DNA from: an uncultured Lachnospiraceae bacterium
Lineage (GTDB): Bacteria; Bacillota; Clostridia; Lachnospirales; Lachnospiraceae
Assembly: GCA_934899185.1 (NCBI GenBank)
Contig: CAKXYI010000007.1
Coordinates: 39,767 to 103,766 of the forward strand
DNA: 64,000 nucleotides
Direction of reading: 5' to 3'
Numbering within the stretch: the stretch's first letter is position 1; every line of letters begins with the position of its first letter. The notes beneath the pieces were generated by a model. That model saw nothing but the letters and a program-made list of their open reading frames with translations. It was not told where the DNA came from and searched no databases. Positions 57,430-64,000 of the stretch are shown in pieces. Both the position numbers and the translations under genes were made by a program.

Positions 57430-57571
57430 AATCTTCGGGGCAGGGTGATATGAGAGATCATAGATTCCCGACCGACGGTGATGTTGCTATGGCAACGAGT
57501 CCGTGACCTGCATTTGCAGTTGAATCGGTGCGAATCCGATACCGACAGTATAGTCTGGATGAGAGAAGATA
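57430..57571 (+). ncRNA. FMN riboswitch (RFN element)
   Basis: The RFN core is clear: ATCTTCGGGGCAGGGTG (57431-57447), ATTCCCGACCGACGGTGATG, AGTCCGTGACCTGC, GGTGCGAATCCGATACCGAC and AGTATAGTCTGGATGAGAGA. The outer stem pairs ATCTTC with GAAGAT near 57565. It binds flavin mononucleotide and, with the terminator at 57597, switches off ribU when flavin is plentiful. Confidence 0.96.
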
Positions 57572-57596
57572 AGTTGATTTTTGCGTGCAATGTATT

Positions 57597-57631
57597 GCCC
57601 CGAACGCTGGAATTAGTGTTCGGGGCTTTTT
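57597..57631 (+). terminator. Riboswitch-controlled terminator before ribU
   Basis: GCCCCGAAC (57597-57605) pairs with GTTCGGGGC (57618-57626), followed by TTTTT. It lies 26 bases behind the FMN riboswitch and 66 before ribU, as expected of its expression platform. Confidence 0.9.
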
Positions 57632-57696
57632 GCGTACAAGGCTGACTTACCAGAGACCGATTTTCCTAAATAAAAAGGAAAAAGGAGTGTTACAAA

Positions 57697-58338
57697 ATGA
57701 GTGAGGTAACAACAAAGAGAGCAAACGTAAACAATGGAACAAAGAGCGCAGCAGCATCTAAGATGAATGTACGCTATCTGACGGTGACGGCAATGTTATC
57801 GGCAATCGCATTTATCCTGATGTTTCTTGATTTTTCTGTTCCGGTCATGCCAAATTTCATCCGCATGGATCTATCAGAATTACCGGCTTTGATCGGTGCT
57901 TTTGCCATGGGACCGGCATGTGGTGTATGGGTATGTCTGGTCAAGAATCTTTTGCATTTGTTTATGACATCCACAGGTGGTGTCGGAGAATTGAGTAACT
58001 TTGTTCTGGGTGCAGCCTTCGTACTTCCGGCAGGGCTGATCTATAAGCACAAAAAGAACAAGAAGTCAGCCATCACAGGCGCTCTGATCGGAGCACTTTG
58101 CATGGCACTCTTTAGTTTTCCATCCAACTATTTTGTGGTTTATCCGATCTACACCAAGATGATGCCAATGGATGTGATCATCGGTGCTTATCAGGCGATT
58201 GTGCCATCCGTAAAAGAATTGTGGCAGTGTCTCTTATTCTTCAATGTGCCGTTTACCTTTGTCAAAGGTCTGTTTTCCGCATTGATCACGATGGTGGTAT
58301 ATAAAAAGATCTCACCGATCTTAAAAGGCAGAGTTTAA
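57697..58338 (+). CDS. ribU: Riboflavin ECF transporter S component RibU
   Basis: A 213-residue membrane protein with about five or six helices. The family region DFSVPVMPNFIRMDLSELPA-LIGAF and GPACGVWVCLVKNLLHL are typical of RibU. It binds riboflavin and works with the shared EcfAA'T energy module, not encoded here. The FMN riboswitch just upstream settles the substrate. The N-terminal 25 residues are hydrophilic and variable. Confidence 0.95.
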   Translation: MSEVTTKRANVNNGTKSAAASKMNVRYLTVTAMLSAIAFILMFLDFSVPVMPNFIRMDLSELPALIGAFAMGPACGVWVCLVKNLLHLFMTSTGGVGELSNFVLGAAFVLPAGLIYKHKKNKKSAITGALIGALCMALFSFPSNYFVVYPIYTKMMPMDVIIGAYQAIVPSVKELWQCLLFFNVPFTFVKGLFSALITMVVYKKISPILKGRV

Positions 58339-58362
58339 AAACAAAATAAAGAAATAGGATAG

Positions 58363-58415
58363 AAGCCTCAAGCCGTCCGGCATCTTGCATACCGGTAGAC
58401 GGATTGGGGCTTTTG
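58363..58415 (+). terminator. Terminator after ribU
   Basis: AAGCCTCAAGCCGTC (58363-58377) pairs with GACGGATTGGGGCTT (58398-58412), with G-T and mismatched positions, followed by T-rich sequence. Confidence 0.8.
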
Positions 58416-58477
58416 ATTTTGTATGGAATATGCTAATATAGCAATCAGAAGTGGGATTATATGGAGGAAGATTTATC

Positions 58478-58990
58478 ATGACCATCAAATTTAACGTAAA
58501 ACTGAGCAGTGAGGATATGTATCGTTTCAATATGTATCATGCATATACATCCATGCAGGGCATCTTATCGCTCGTCATGGGGATTTTTGTGATCGTGGTG
58601 ATTGCACTTTCCGATAATCTGCATGATATCCGTCATGGCTTGCCTTATCTTTTGATTGCGCTGATCTTTTTGTTATATGTGCCTTTGACGCTACGCATCC
58701 GCTCGAAGCAGCAGATTCATATGTCAGATGCTTTGAAGGATGTCCTGCATTTTGAGATGAGAGAAGAGGGCATTGCCGTTACAACGGATCATGCGACAGA
58801 GGAGGCAGTCCTGCCGTGGGATATGATCTATAAAGCTGTGACGACCAAACATAATCTTCTTATATATAGTAACCGTGTCAATGCATATGTCATACCAAAG
58901 GCGCAGGTGACAGAGAAACTGCCACAGATATATGCCATGTTGCGTCAGCATTGTCAGGATTATCGCTTACACATTAAGGGAGACAGATAG
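58478..58990 (+). CDS. YcxB-like membrane protein
   Basis: A 170-residue protein with two adjacent membrane helices (about 28-48 and 55-75) and a C-terminal beta-rich cytosolic domain (MREEGIAVTTDHATEEAVLP-WDMIYKAV, YSNRVNAYVIPKAQV), the pattern of the YcxB-like family. Its role is unknown. ATGGAGGAAG fits ATG 58478. Its stop codon is directly followed by the tsaE start, so it leads the t6A operon. Confidence 0.75.
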   Translation: MTIKFNVKLSSEDMYRFNMYHAYTSMQGILSLVMGIFVIVVIALSDNLHDIRHGLPYLLIALIFLLYVPLTLRIRSKQQIHMSDALKDVLHFEMREEGIAVTTDHATEEAVLPWDMIYKAVTTKHNLLIYSNRVNAYVIPKAQVTEKLPQIYAMLRQHCQDYRLHIKGDR

Positions 58991-59425
58991 ATGATAAAAG
59001 AGACATTTTCACCGGAGGAGACTTTTGCCTTTGGTGAGGAATTAGGAAAAAATGCCAGACCGGGACAGGTCTATACCCTGATCGGCGACCTTGGCGTGGG
59101 AAAGACAGTCCTCACGCAGGGGATCGCAAAGGGTTTGGGGATTGATGAAGCCATCTGTAGTCCGACCTTTACCATTGTGCAGGAATATCACACCGGGCGT
59201 ATGCCTTTTTACCATTTTGATGTGTATCGTATCGGGTGTGTGGAAGAGATGGACGAGATCGGGTTTGACGATTACGTCTATGGCGAGGGCTTGACAATGA
59301 TCGAGTGGGCAAATCTGATCGAGGAGATTCTGCCGGATCATTTCTGGCGAATCACGATCGAAAAAGATCTGGAAAAAGGCTTTGACTATCGTAAAATTAC
59401 CGTTGAGGAAGTGGAAAAGGCATGA
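58991..59425 (+). CDS. tsaE: tRNA t6A synthesis ATPase TsaE
   Basis: A 144-residue P-loop ATPase that works with TsaB and TsaD to add threonylcarbamoyl to A37 of ANN-reading tRNAs. The Walker A GDLGVGKT and the following SPTFTIVQEY segment are intact, as is FDVYRIG. The start codon abuts the previous stop, and the end overlaps tsaB by four bases (ATGA), showing tight coupling. Confidence 0.95.
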   Translation: MIKETFSPEETFAFGEELGKNARPGQVYTLIGDLGVGKTVLTQGIAKGLGIDEAICSPTFTIVQEYHTGRMPFYHFDVYRIGCVEEMDEIGFDDYVYGEGLTMIEWANLIEEILPDHFWRITIEKDLEKGFDYRKITVEEVEKA

Positions 59426-60135
59426 AGATATTAGGAATTGATGCATCGGGCATGGTTGCCAGCGTGGCGATCGTGGAAGATAATATTGTTGTGGGAGAAT
59501 ACTCTACCAATTTTAAAAAGACACATTCACAGACATTGCTTCCGATGTTGGAAGAACTGAAGAAGATGATTGCATTGGATCTGGATACGATCGATGCCAT
59601 TGCGGTTGCGGCAGGACCGGGATCTTTTACCGGGCTTCGTATCGGTTCGGCGACGGCAAAGGGATTGGGTCTTGCACTGGACAAGCCGATCATATCTGTT
59701 TCAACGATTGAGGCTATGGCTTACAATCTCTGGGGCAGCGCCGATGATGTGTGTCCGATCATGGATGCAAGGCGTGGTCAGACCTATACCGGTCTTTACC
59801 GCTTTACAGATACAGAGATGGAGTGCATCATAGAACCGTGCGCTGTCGATATCACAGAGATCATAGAAAAGATCAATGCTACAGAAAGACCTGTGACTTT
59901 CTTAGGCGATGGCGTGCCGGTGTTTCAAGAGACGATCGCAGACAAATGTAAGGTGCCTTACCATTTCGCACCAGCCCATATGAACCGCCAGCGCGCCGCA
60001 TCTTTATGCGCAAGGGCAGAGGCTTATTATCTTGCTGGAAAAGTGCAGACAGCAGCTGAGCACAGACCGGAATATCTGCGCCTGTCACAGGCGGAAAGAG
60101 AACGCATGGAAGCGCAAAAGGGCGGTCAGGTATAA
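59422..60135 (+). CDS. tsaB: tRNA t6A synthesis protein TsaB
   Basis: A 237-residue ASKHA-fold protein, the inactive partner and scaffold of TsaD. It starts MKILGIDASGMVASVAIVED and contains HSQTLLPML and the family motif AAGPGSFTGLRIG. MDARRGQTYTGLYR is the usual second signature. It is coupled to tsaE by ATGA and overlaps the start of rimI by one base. Confidence 0.95.
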   Translation: MKILGIDASGMVASVAIVEDNIVVGEYSTNFKKTHSQTLLPMLEELKKMIALDLDTIDAIAVAAGPGSFTGLRIGSATAKGLGLALDKPIISVSTIEAMAYNLWGSADDVCPIMDARRGQTYTGLYRFTDTEMECIIEPCAVDITEIIEKINATERPVTFLGDGVPVFQETIADKCKVPYHFAPAHMNRQRAASLCARAEAYYLAGKVQTAAEHRPEYLRLSQAERERMEAQKGGQV

Positions 60136-60587
60136 TGGATATCCGAATCAGACCCTGTAGGATGGAAGATATCGACAGGATCGCGGCAATGGAAGCGGCG
60201 ATCTTTAGCGAGCCATGGACAAAGACCGGATTTCTGGAGACACTTTCCGAGACAGCGCATGTTTTTTTGGTGGCAGAAGATCAAGAGAACCTGTGTGCCT
60301 ATGGCATCTTATATTGCAACAGTGATGAAGGAGAGATTCCAACGATCGCAGTTTCAGAAGAAGCGCGCGGCAGAGGCCTGGGGAAGAGGCTTTTATCTCG
60401 GATGATGCAGGAGGCGGAAAAACGGGGTGTAGACCATGTTTATCTGGAAGTGCGTAAGAGCAACCTGCAGGCACAAAGATTATACCAGACTTGTGGATTT
60501 TCTCTGGTAGGACAAAGAAAGGGCTTTTACCACAAGCCGGACGAGGATGCTTTCGTCATGGCTTTTCATAAGGAGGATATATGTTAG
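60135..60587 (+). CDS. rimI: Ribosomal protein N-alpha-acetyltransferase RimI
   Basis: A 150-residue GNAT acetyltransferase. The acetyl-CoA site reads IAVSEEARGRGLGKRLLSRM, and LEVRKSNLQAQRLYQTCGF is the RimI-type C-terminal signature. It acetylates the N-terminus of a ribosomal protein (S18 in E. coli). Its place between tsaB and tsaD is a widely conserved gene order. It overlaps the next gene by seven bases. Confidence 0.93.
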   Translation: MDIRIRPCRMEDIDRIAAMEAAIFSEPWTKTGFLETLSETAHVFLVAEDQENLCAYGILYCNSDEGEIPTIAVSEEARGRGLGKRLLSRMMQEAEKRGVDHVYLEVRKSNLQAQRLYQTCGFSLVGQRKGFYHKPDEDAFVMAFHKEDIC

Positions 60588-61492
60588 ATATTTGCTTGCT
60601 GGGAACAGCAGGAATGATGCCACAGCCACACCGATGGCTTACGGCAATGATGGCGCGTTTTAATGGAAGCAGTCTTTTGATCGATTGTGGAGAGGGAACC
60701 CAGATCGCGATGAAAGAGGTGGGGCTCAGCCCAAATCCGATCGATACTATCTGCTTTACCCATTATCACGCAGACCATATCAGTGGTCTGCCGGGACTGC
60801 TTTTGTCTATGGGCAACTCAGACCGCACGGAACCGGTGACTATGATCGGACCCAAAGGTCTGGAACGTGTAGTTAATTCTTTGCGTGTGATTGCACCAGA
60901 ACTGCCTTTTGACATTCATTTTATAGAACTTACCGAGGCAGAGCAGGACCTGGTCTTGCATGGCTATCATATCCGGGCATACCGTGTCCAGCATAATGTG
61001 CCTTGCTACGGCTATTGCATTGAGATCCCGCGCAGTGGCAGATTTGATGCCGCAGCGGCAAGTGCGCTGGGCCTCCCGGTACAGACCTGGAACCGTCTGC
61101 AAAAGGGCGAGACGATCCGGTGGGAGGATAAGGAATACACGCCGGATATGGTGATGGGACCGCCACGCAAAGGGATCAAGGTGGCATATTGCACGGATAC
61201 CAGACCGATCGACCGCATTGCGGACAATGCCAGAGGGGCAGATCTCTTTATCTGTGAAGGCATGTATGCGGAGCCGGACAAACTTGCCAAGGCAAAACAG
61301 TACAAGCATATGACTTTTTATGAAGCGGCAGAACTGGCAAAGAAGGCAGAGGTCAAGCAGATGTGGCTGACCCATTTTAGCCCATCTTTGGTAGGTGCGA
61401 AAGGATACATGAAGGATGTGAAGCGGATTTTTGCTGAATCATATCTGGGAGAAGACGGCAAGATGCTGGAGTTGGACTTTTTGGAGGAATAA
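60581..61492 (+). CDS. rnz: Ribonuclease Z
   Basis: A 303-residue metallo-beta-lactamase fold endonuclease that trims the 3' ends of pre-tRNAs. The zinc motif FTHYHADHISGLPG is intact, with the later His in WLTHFSPSL and Asp in AYCTDTRP. The length is that of the short bacterial RNase Z. The tRNA genes in this window do not encode CCA where complete, which fits a need for this enzyme. It is unusual to find it inside the t6A operon, but both act on tRNA. Confidence 0.92.
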   Translation: MLDICLLGTAGMMPQPHRWLTAMMARFNGSSLLIDCGEGTQIAMKEVGLSPNPIDTICFTHYHADHISGLPGLLLSMGNSDRTEPVTMIGPKGLERVVNSLRVIAPELPFDIHFIELTEAEQDLVLHGYHIRAYRVQHNVPCYGYCIEIPRSGRFDAAAASALGLPVQTWNRLQKGETIRWEDKEYTPDMVMGPPRKGIKVAYCTDTRPIDRIADNARGADLFICEGMYAEPDKLAKAKQYKHMTFYEAAELAKKAEVKQMWLTHFSPSLVGAKGYMKDVKRIFAESYLGEDGKMLELDFLEE

Positions 61493-61495
61493 GCG

Positions 61496-62074
61496 ATGAA
61501 GAAGGCATTTCGTATAGGAATATCAATCGTGATCTGTGTAGGACTGGTGTGCGGCTACTATTATTACCTGTCGCAGAAGAATGCGAAAAGTTCAGAAGAT
61601 GCGGAAGACAAGATGACAGAAGTGGAAAAAATCATCGAGAGGGATTTTGACAAGAATTATCCCAAGACACCACGCGAGGTCGTGAAGTGGTACAACCGGA
61701 TCATCACGGCTTTTTACAGCGAAGAATATACAGATGAGGAACTGGAGAAAATGGCTGATCAGGCGAGAAGACTGATGGACGATGAACTCCTGTCCTACAA
61801 TCCAAGAGATACCTATCTGAAAAACCTCAAGGCAGACATTGAGGATTATAAGACCAGGAATAAGATCATCGTGCAGTCCTCGGTCAGTGACAGCAATGAT
61901 ATTACTTATGCTACGGTAGACGGAGACTACTGCGCCTATGTGGATGCCTATTATTTTTCCAGAGAGGCAAGTGACTATAGCAGGACATATGAGGAGTTTG
62001 TGTTGCGCATGGATGATGAGGGACACTGGAAGATTCTGAGTTTTCGTTTGACAGAAGGAGACAATGATGAATGA
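61496..62074 (+). CDS. DUF6715-type membrane-anchored protein
   Basis: A 192-residue protein with one N-terminal membrane helix (about 7-26) and an outer domain of about 150 residues rich in charged residues. [20 protein letters not shown] and the end [13 protein letters not shown] are typical of DUF6715 proteins, found mainly in Lachnospiraceae. The function is unknown. It lies between rnz and tsaD, overlapping tsaD by 11 bases. Confidence 0.75.
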   Translation: MKKAFRIGISIVICVGLVCGYYYYLSQKNAKSSEDAEDKMTEVEKIIERDFDKNYPKTPREVVKWYNRIITAFYSEEYTDEELEKMADQARRLMDDELLSYNPRDTYLKNLKADIEDYKTRNKIIVQSSVSDSNDITYATVDGDYCAYVDAYYFSREASDYSRTYEEFVLRMDDEGHWKILSFRLTEGDNDE

Positions 62075-63101
62075 TAAAGAGATACGCATATTAGCGATAG
62101 AGAGTTCGTGTGACGAGACAGCGGCGGCGGTCGTGGTAAACGGCAGACAAGTCTTGAGCAATGTTATTTCCACACAGATACCGATTCATACTTTATATGG
62201 TGGCGTCGTGCCGGAGATCGCATCCAGAAAACATATTGAACGTATCAATCAGGTGATTGAGGAAGCACTCAAAGAAGCTCATACATCACTTGATGAGATT
62301 GATGCAATCGGAGTCACCTATGGACCAGGGCTGGTCGGGGCCCTGCTCGTAGGACTTTCTGAGGCAAAAGCAATCAGTTTTGCAAAGGATATCCCTCTGG
62401 TAGGTGTACATCACATCGAGGGACATATCTGCGCTAATTATATAGAAGATAAAACTTTGGAACCACCATTCCTTTGTCTGGTGGTATCGGGAGGACATAC
62501 CCATCTGGTCCGTGTCAAAGATTATGGGCAGTATGAGATCTTAGGGCGTACCAGAGACGATGCGGCAGGCGAGGCTTTTGATAAAGTGGCAAGAGCCATA
62601 GGCCTGGGCTATCCGGGGGGGCCAAAGATCGAGCAAAAGGCAAAAGAGGGAGATCCGCATGCCATACCTTTTCCTGTGGCAAAGGTTAATGACAGTGCTT
62701 ATGACTTTAGTTTTAGCGGCTTAAAGTCCGCAGTCTTAAATTATATCAATGGCGCAAAGATGAAAGGCGAGACGATCAACGAGGCGGATATTGCGGCATC
62801 TTTTCAACAGGCAGTCATAGATGCTCTGGTGGGGCATGCCATGCATGCGCTGGATGAATTCGGCGGGGACAAGTTTGCCATTGCCGGAGGCGTTGCATCC
62901 AATGGCACCTTGCGCGCAGCCATGCAGGAAGCCTGTGAGAAGCGTGGTGTTCGATTTTACCATCCGTCACCGATCCTTTGTACGGATAATGCAGCCATGA
63001 TCGGTGCGGCAGCATATTATGAGTATATGGCGGGACGCAGGGATTCTATGTCTTTGAATGCTGTACCGAATCTGGCATTGGGACAGCGCGTGGAATCGTG
63101 A
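62064..63101 (+). CDS. tsaD: tRNA N6-adenosine threonylcarbamoyltransferase TsaD
   Basis: A 345-residue catalytic subunit of the t6A complex, transferring threonylcarbamoyl from its adenylate to A37. It begins with [14 protein letters not shown], and the metal ligands are His in [34 protein letters not shown] and [12 protein letters not shown] complete the pattern. GAAGGAG lies just upstream of ATG 62064. It acts with TsaB and TsaE encoded in the same operon. Confidence 0.96.
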   Translation: MMNDKEIRILAIESSCDETAAAVVVNGRQVLSNVISTQIPIHTLYGGVVPEIASRKHIERINQVIEEALKEAHTSLDEIDAIGVTYGPGLVGALLVGLSEAKAISFAKDIPLVGVHHIEGHICANYIEDKTLEPPFLCLVVSGGHTHLVRVKDYGQYEILGRTRDDAAGEAFDKVARAIGLGYPGGPKIEQKAKEGDPHAIPFPVAKVNDSAYDFSFSGLKSAVLNYINGAKMKGETINEADIAASFQQAVIDALVGHAMHALDEFGGDKFAIAGGVASNGTLRAAMQEACEKRGVRFYHPSPILCTDNAAMIGAAAYYEYMAGRRDSMSLNAVPNLALGQRVES

Positions 63102-63147
63102 TCAAAAGCTATGTGGTTGTGACAAAAATCTTGAGCAGGAGAATGGG

Positions 63148-63840
63148 ATGGAAAGAATAGGCGCAGTCGTATTGGCGGCAGGTTCCGGAAAACGTATGGG
63201 AGCAGATGTTCCAAAACAATATCTTGCCTTGTGCAGTAAACCGGTCATGGTATATTGTCTGGAGGCATTTGAAAAGAGCCGGGTGGATGAGATCGTTCTT
63301 GTGGTGGCAGCCGGGGATGAGACATATTGCCGGGAACAGATCGTTGAAAAATATCATATTAGCAAGGTACATGCTATCGTAGCAGGAGGAGCAGAACGTT
63401 ATGACTCTGTCTACGAGGGCTTAAAAGCCATACAGTGCGACTATGTTTTGATCCATGACTGCGCCAGGGCTTTTGTGACGGAAGATATCATAGAAAGATC
63501 CATTAGAGGTGCGAAGGAATACGGCGCATGTGTTGTTGGGATGCCGGTCAAGGATACGATCAAGGTCGCGGATGAGAACGGCTGGGTAGATGCGACACCA
63601 AGGCGCGATCTGGTCTGGAGCGTGCAGACACCCCAGAGTTTTTCCTATTCATTAGTATATGAAGCCTATACCAGGCTACAGTCCTGCGATAAGACCGGAG
63701 TGACAGATGATGCCATGGTCGTAGAAAAGACCATGCAGGCACGTGTGAAATTGATCGAGGGAAGTTACGAGAATATCAAGGTGACGACCCCGGAAGATCT
63801 GCTTCTGGGGGAGCGTATTTTGCAGTCTCGAAAAAAGTGA
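63148..63840 (+). CDS. ispD: 2-C-methyl-D-erythritol 4-phosphate cytidylyltransferase
   Basis: A 230-residue enzyme of the MEP isoprenoid pathway, coupling CTP to methylerythritol phosphate. The CTP-binding loop AAGSGKRMGADVPKQYL, HDCARAFV and the C-terminal VEGSYENIKVTTPEDLLLGE-like segment IEGSYENIKVTTPEDLLL are all present. ATG 63148 follows CAGGAG; the frame from 63058 overlaps tsaD and lacks a ribosome site. A TarI-type cytidylyltransferase is a less likely alternative. Confidence 0.92.
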   Translation: MERIGAVVLAAGSGKRMGADVPKQYLALCSKPVMVYCLEAFEKSRVDEIVLVVAAGDETYCREQIVEKYHISKVHAIVAGGAERYDSVYEGLKAIQCDYVLIHDCARAFVTEDIIERSIRGAKEYGACVVGMPVKDTIKVADENGWVDATPRRDLVWSVQTPQSFSYSLVYEAYTRLQSCDKTGVTDDAMVVEKTMQARVKLIEGSYENIKVTTPEDLLLGERILQSRKK

Positions 63841-63859
63841 AGAAATTTAAAAAAAAGAA

Positions 63860-63888
63860 TTGACACACAGATGCAAGAATGATATTAT
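63860..63888 (+). promoter_or_regulatory. Promoter of the tRNA-Ser gene
   Basis: Perfect TTGACA (63860-63865), a 17-base spacer and TATTAT (63883-63888), 39 bases before the tRNA. Confidence 0.85.
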
Positions 63889-63926
63889 CTTATTCGTGCT
63901 GAAAAACACGTAAACATATATGGCTT

Positions 63927-64000
63927 GGAGAGGTATCGAAGTGGTCATAACGAGGCGGTCTTGAAAACCGTTTGTCCGCAAGGGCGCGTGGGTTCGAATC
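63927..64000 (+). tRNA. tRNA-Ser (anticodon TGA), 3' end cut by window
   Basis: It begins GGAGAGGTATCGAAGTGG with the class II D arm. The anticodon arm GGCGGT-CTTGAAA-ACCGTT carries TGA, reading UCA. A long variable arm (TGTCCGCAAGGGCGCG) and the T-loop GTTCGAATC follow, then the window ends before the acceptor 3' strand. Confidence 0.95.

Overview
The window reads as a piece of a motile, anaerobic Gram-positive chromosome of the Clostridia, most likely family Lachnospiraceae (Roseburia/Agathobacter/Butyrivibrio-like). The reasons are the HprK/HPr control pair, WhiA, type III glutamine synthetase, a RibU ECF transporter behind an FMN riboswitch, a YjfB motility protein, a DUF6715-type protein in the t6A operon, and strong AGGAGG-type ribosome sites. 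Species-level placement is inference. Coding density is very high and most genes run on the + strand.

Layout. 1-910: 3' end of a family 2 glycoside hydrolase. 1123-4937: CydDC-like heterodimeric ABC exporter followed by a YgbA-type NO-response protein. 4930-9541: Na+-dependent transporter, a GGDEF/EAL protein with a ruined GGDEF motif, and an AraC regulator. 9729-15644: GPH sugar symporter, TrmO, two MATE exporters and a probable flagellum-linked protein. 15819-20736: chemoreceptor, CorA-like channel, polar amino acid ABC transporter. 20859-24763: ftsH-uvrC. 24825-32029: hprK, M18 peptidase, murB, rapZ, whiA, a Crh-like HPr, lipid kinase and fba, linking cell wall synthesis to glycolytic flux. 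32175-40297: type III GS, tRNA-Gln, YigZ, PBP1-type synthase, acyl-ACP thioesterase, CvfB, RidA. 40393-42937: YjfB, TrxB and a secreted NlpC/P60 hydrolase. 42938-44025: a 1.1 kb non-coding block. 44026-50895: PucR/CdaR-type regulator, ftsEX, CtpA-type protease, prfB with its programmed frameshift, thrR and hom. 51038-57381: glpK, FAD protein, DUF2752, a small metalloprotease, tex. 57430-63840: FMN riboswitch-ribU, then tsaE-tsaB-rimI-rnz-DUF6715-tsaD-ispD. The window ends inside a tRNA-Ser.

The most unusual element is the non-coding block at 42990-44025. It holds a giant imperfect foldback (43028-43542) whose two arms, about 250 bases each, are reverse complements. Each arm also contains its own local hairpins, and some of these differ between arms while keeping their pairing. 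Beside it lie two perfect DnaA boxes, TTATCCACA, in AT-rich DNA. I do not recognise this as a described element. Other points worth attention are the HPr paralogue lacking the phosphorylatable His15, a 13-base inverted repeat spanning the thrR promoter and start, a WalR-like box in front of the NlpC/P60 gene, and a perfect 9-base dyad between yjfB and trxB.
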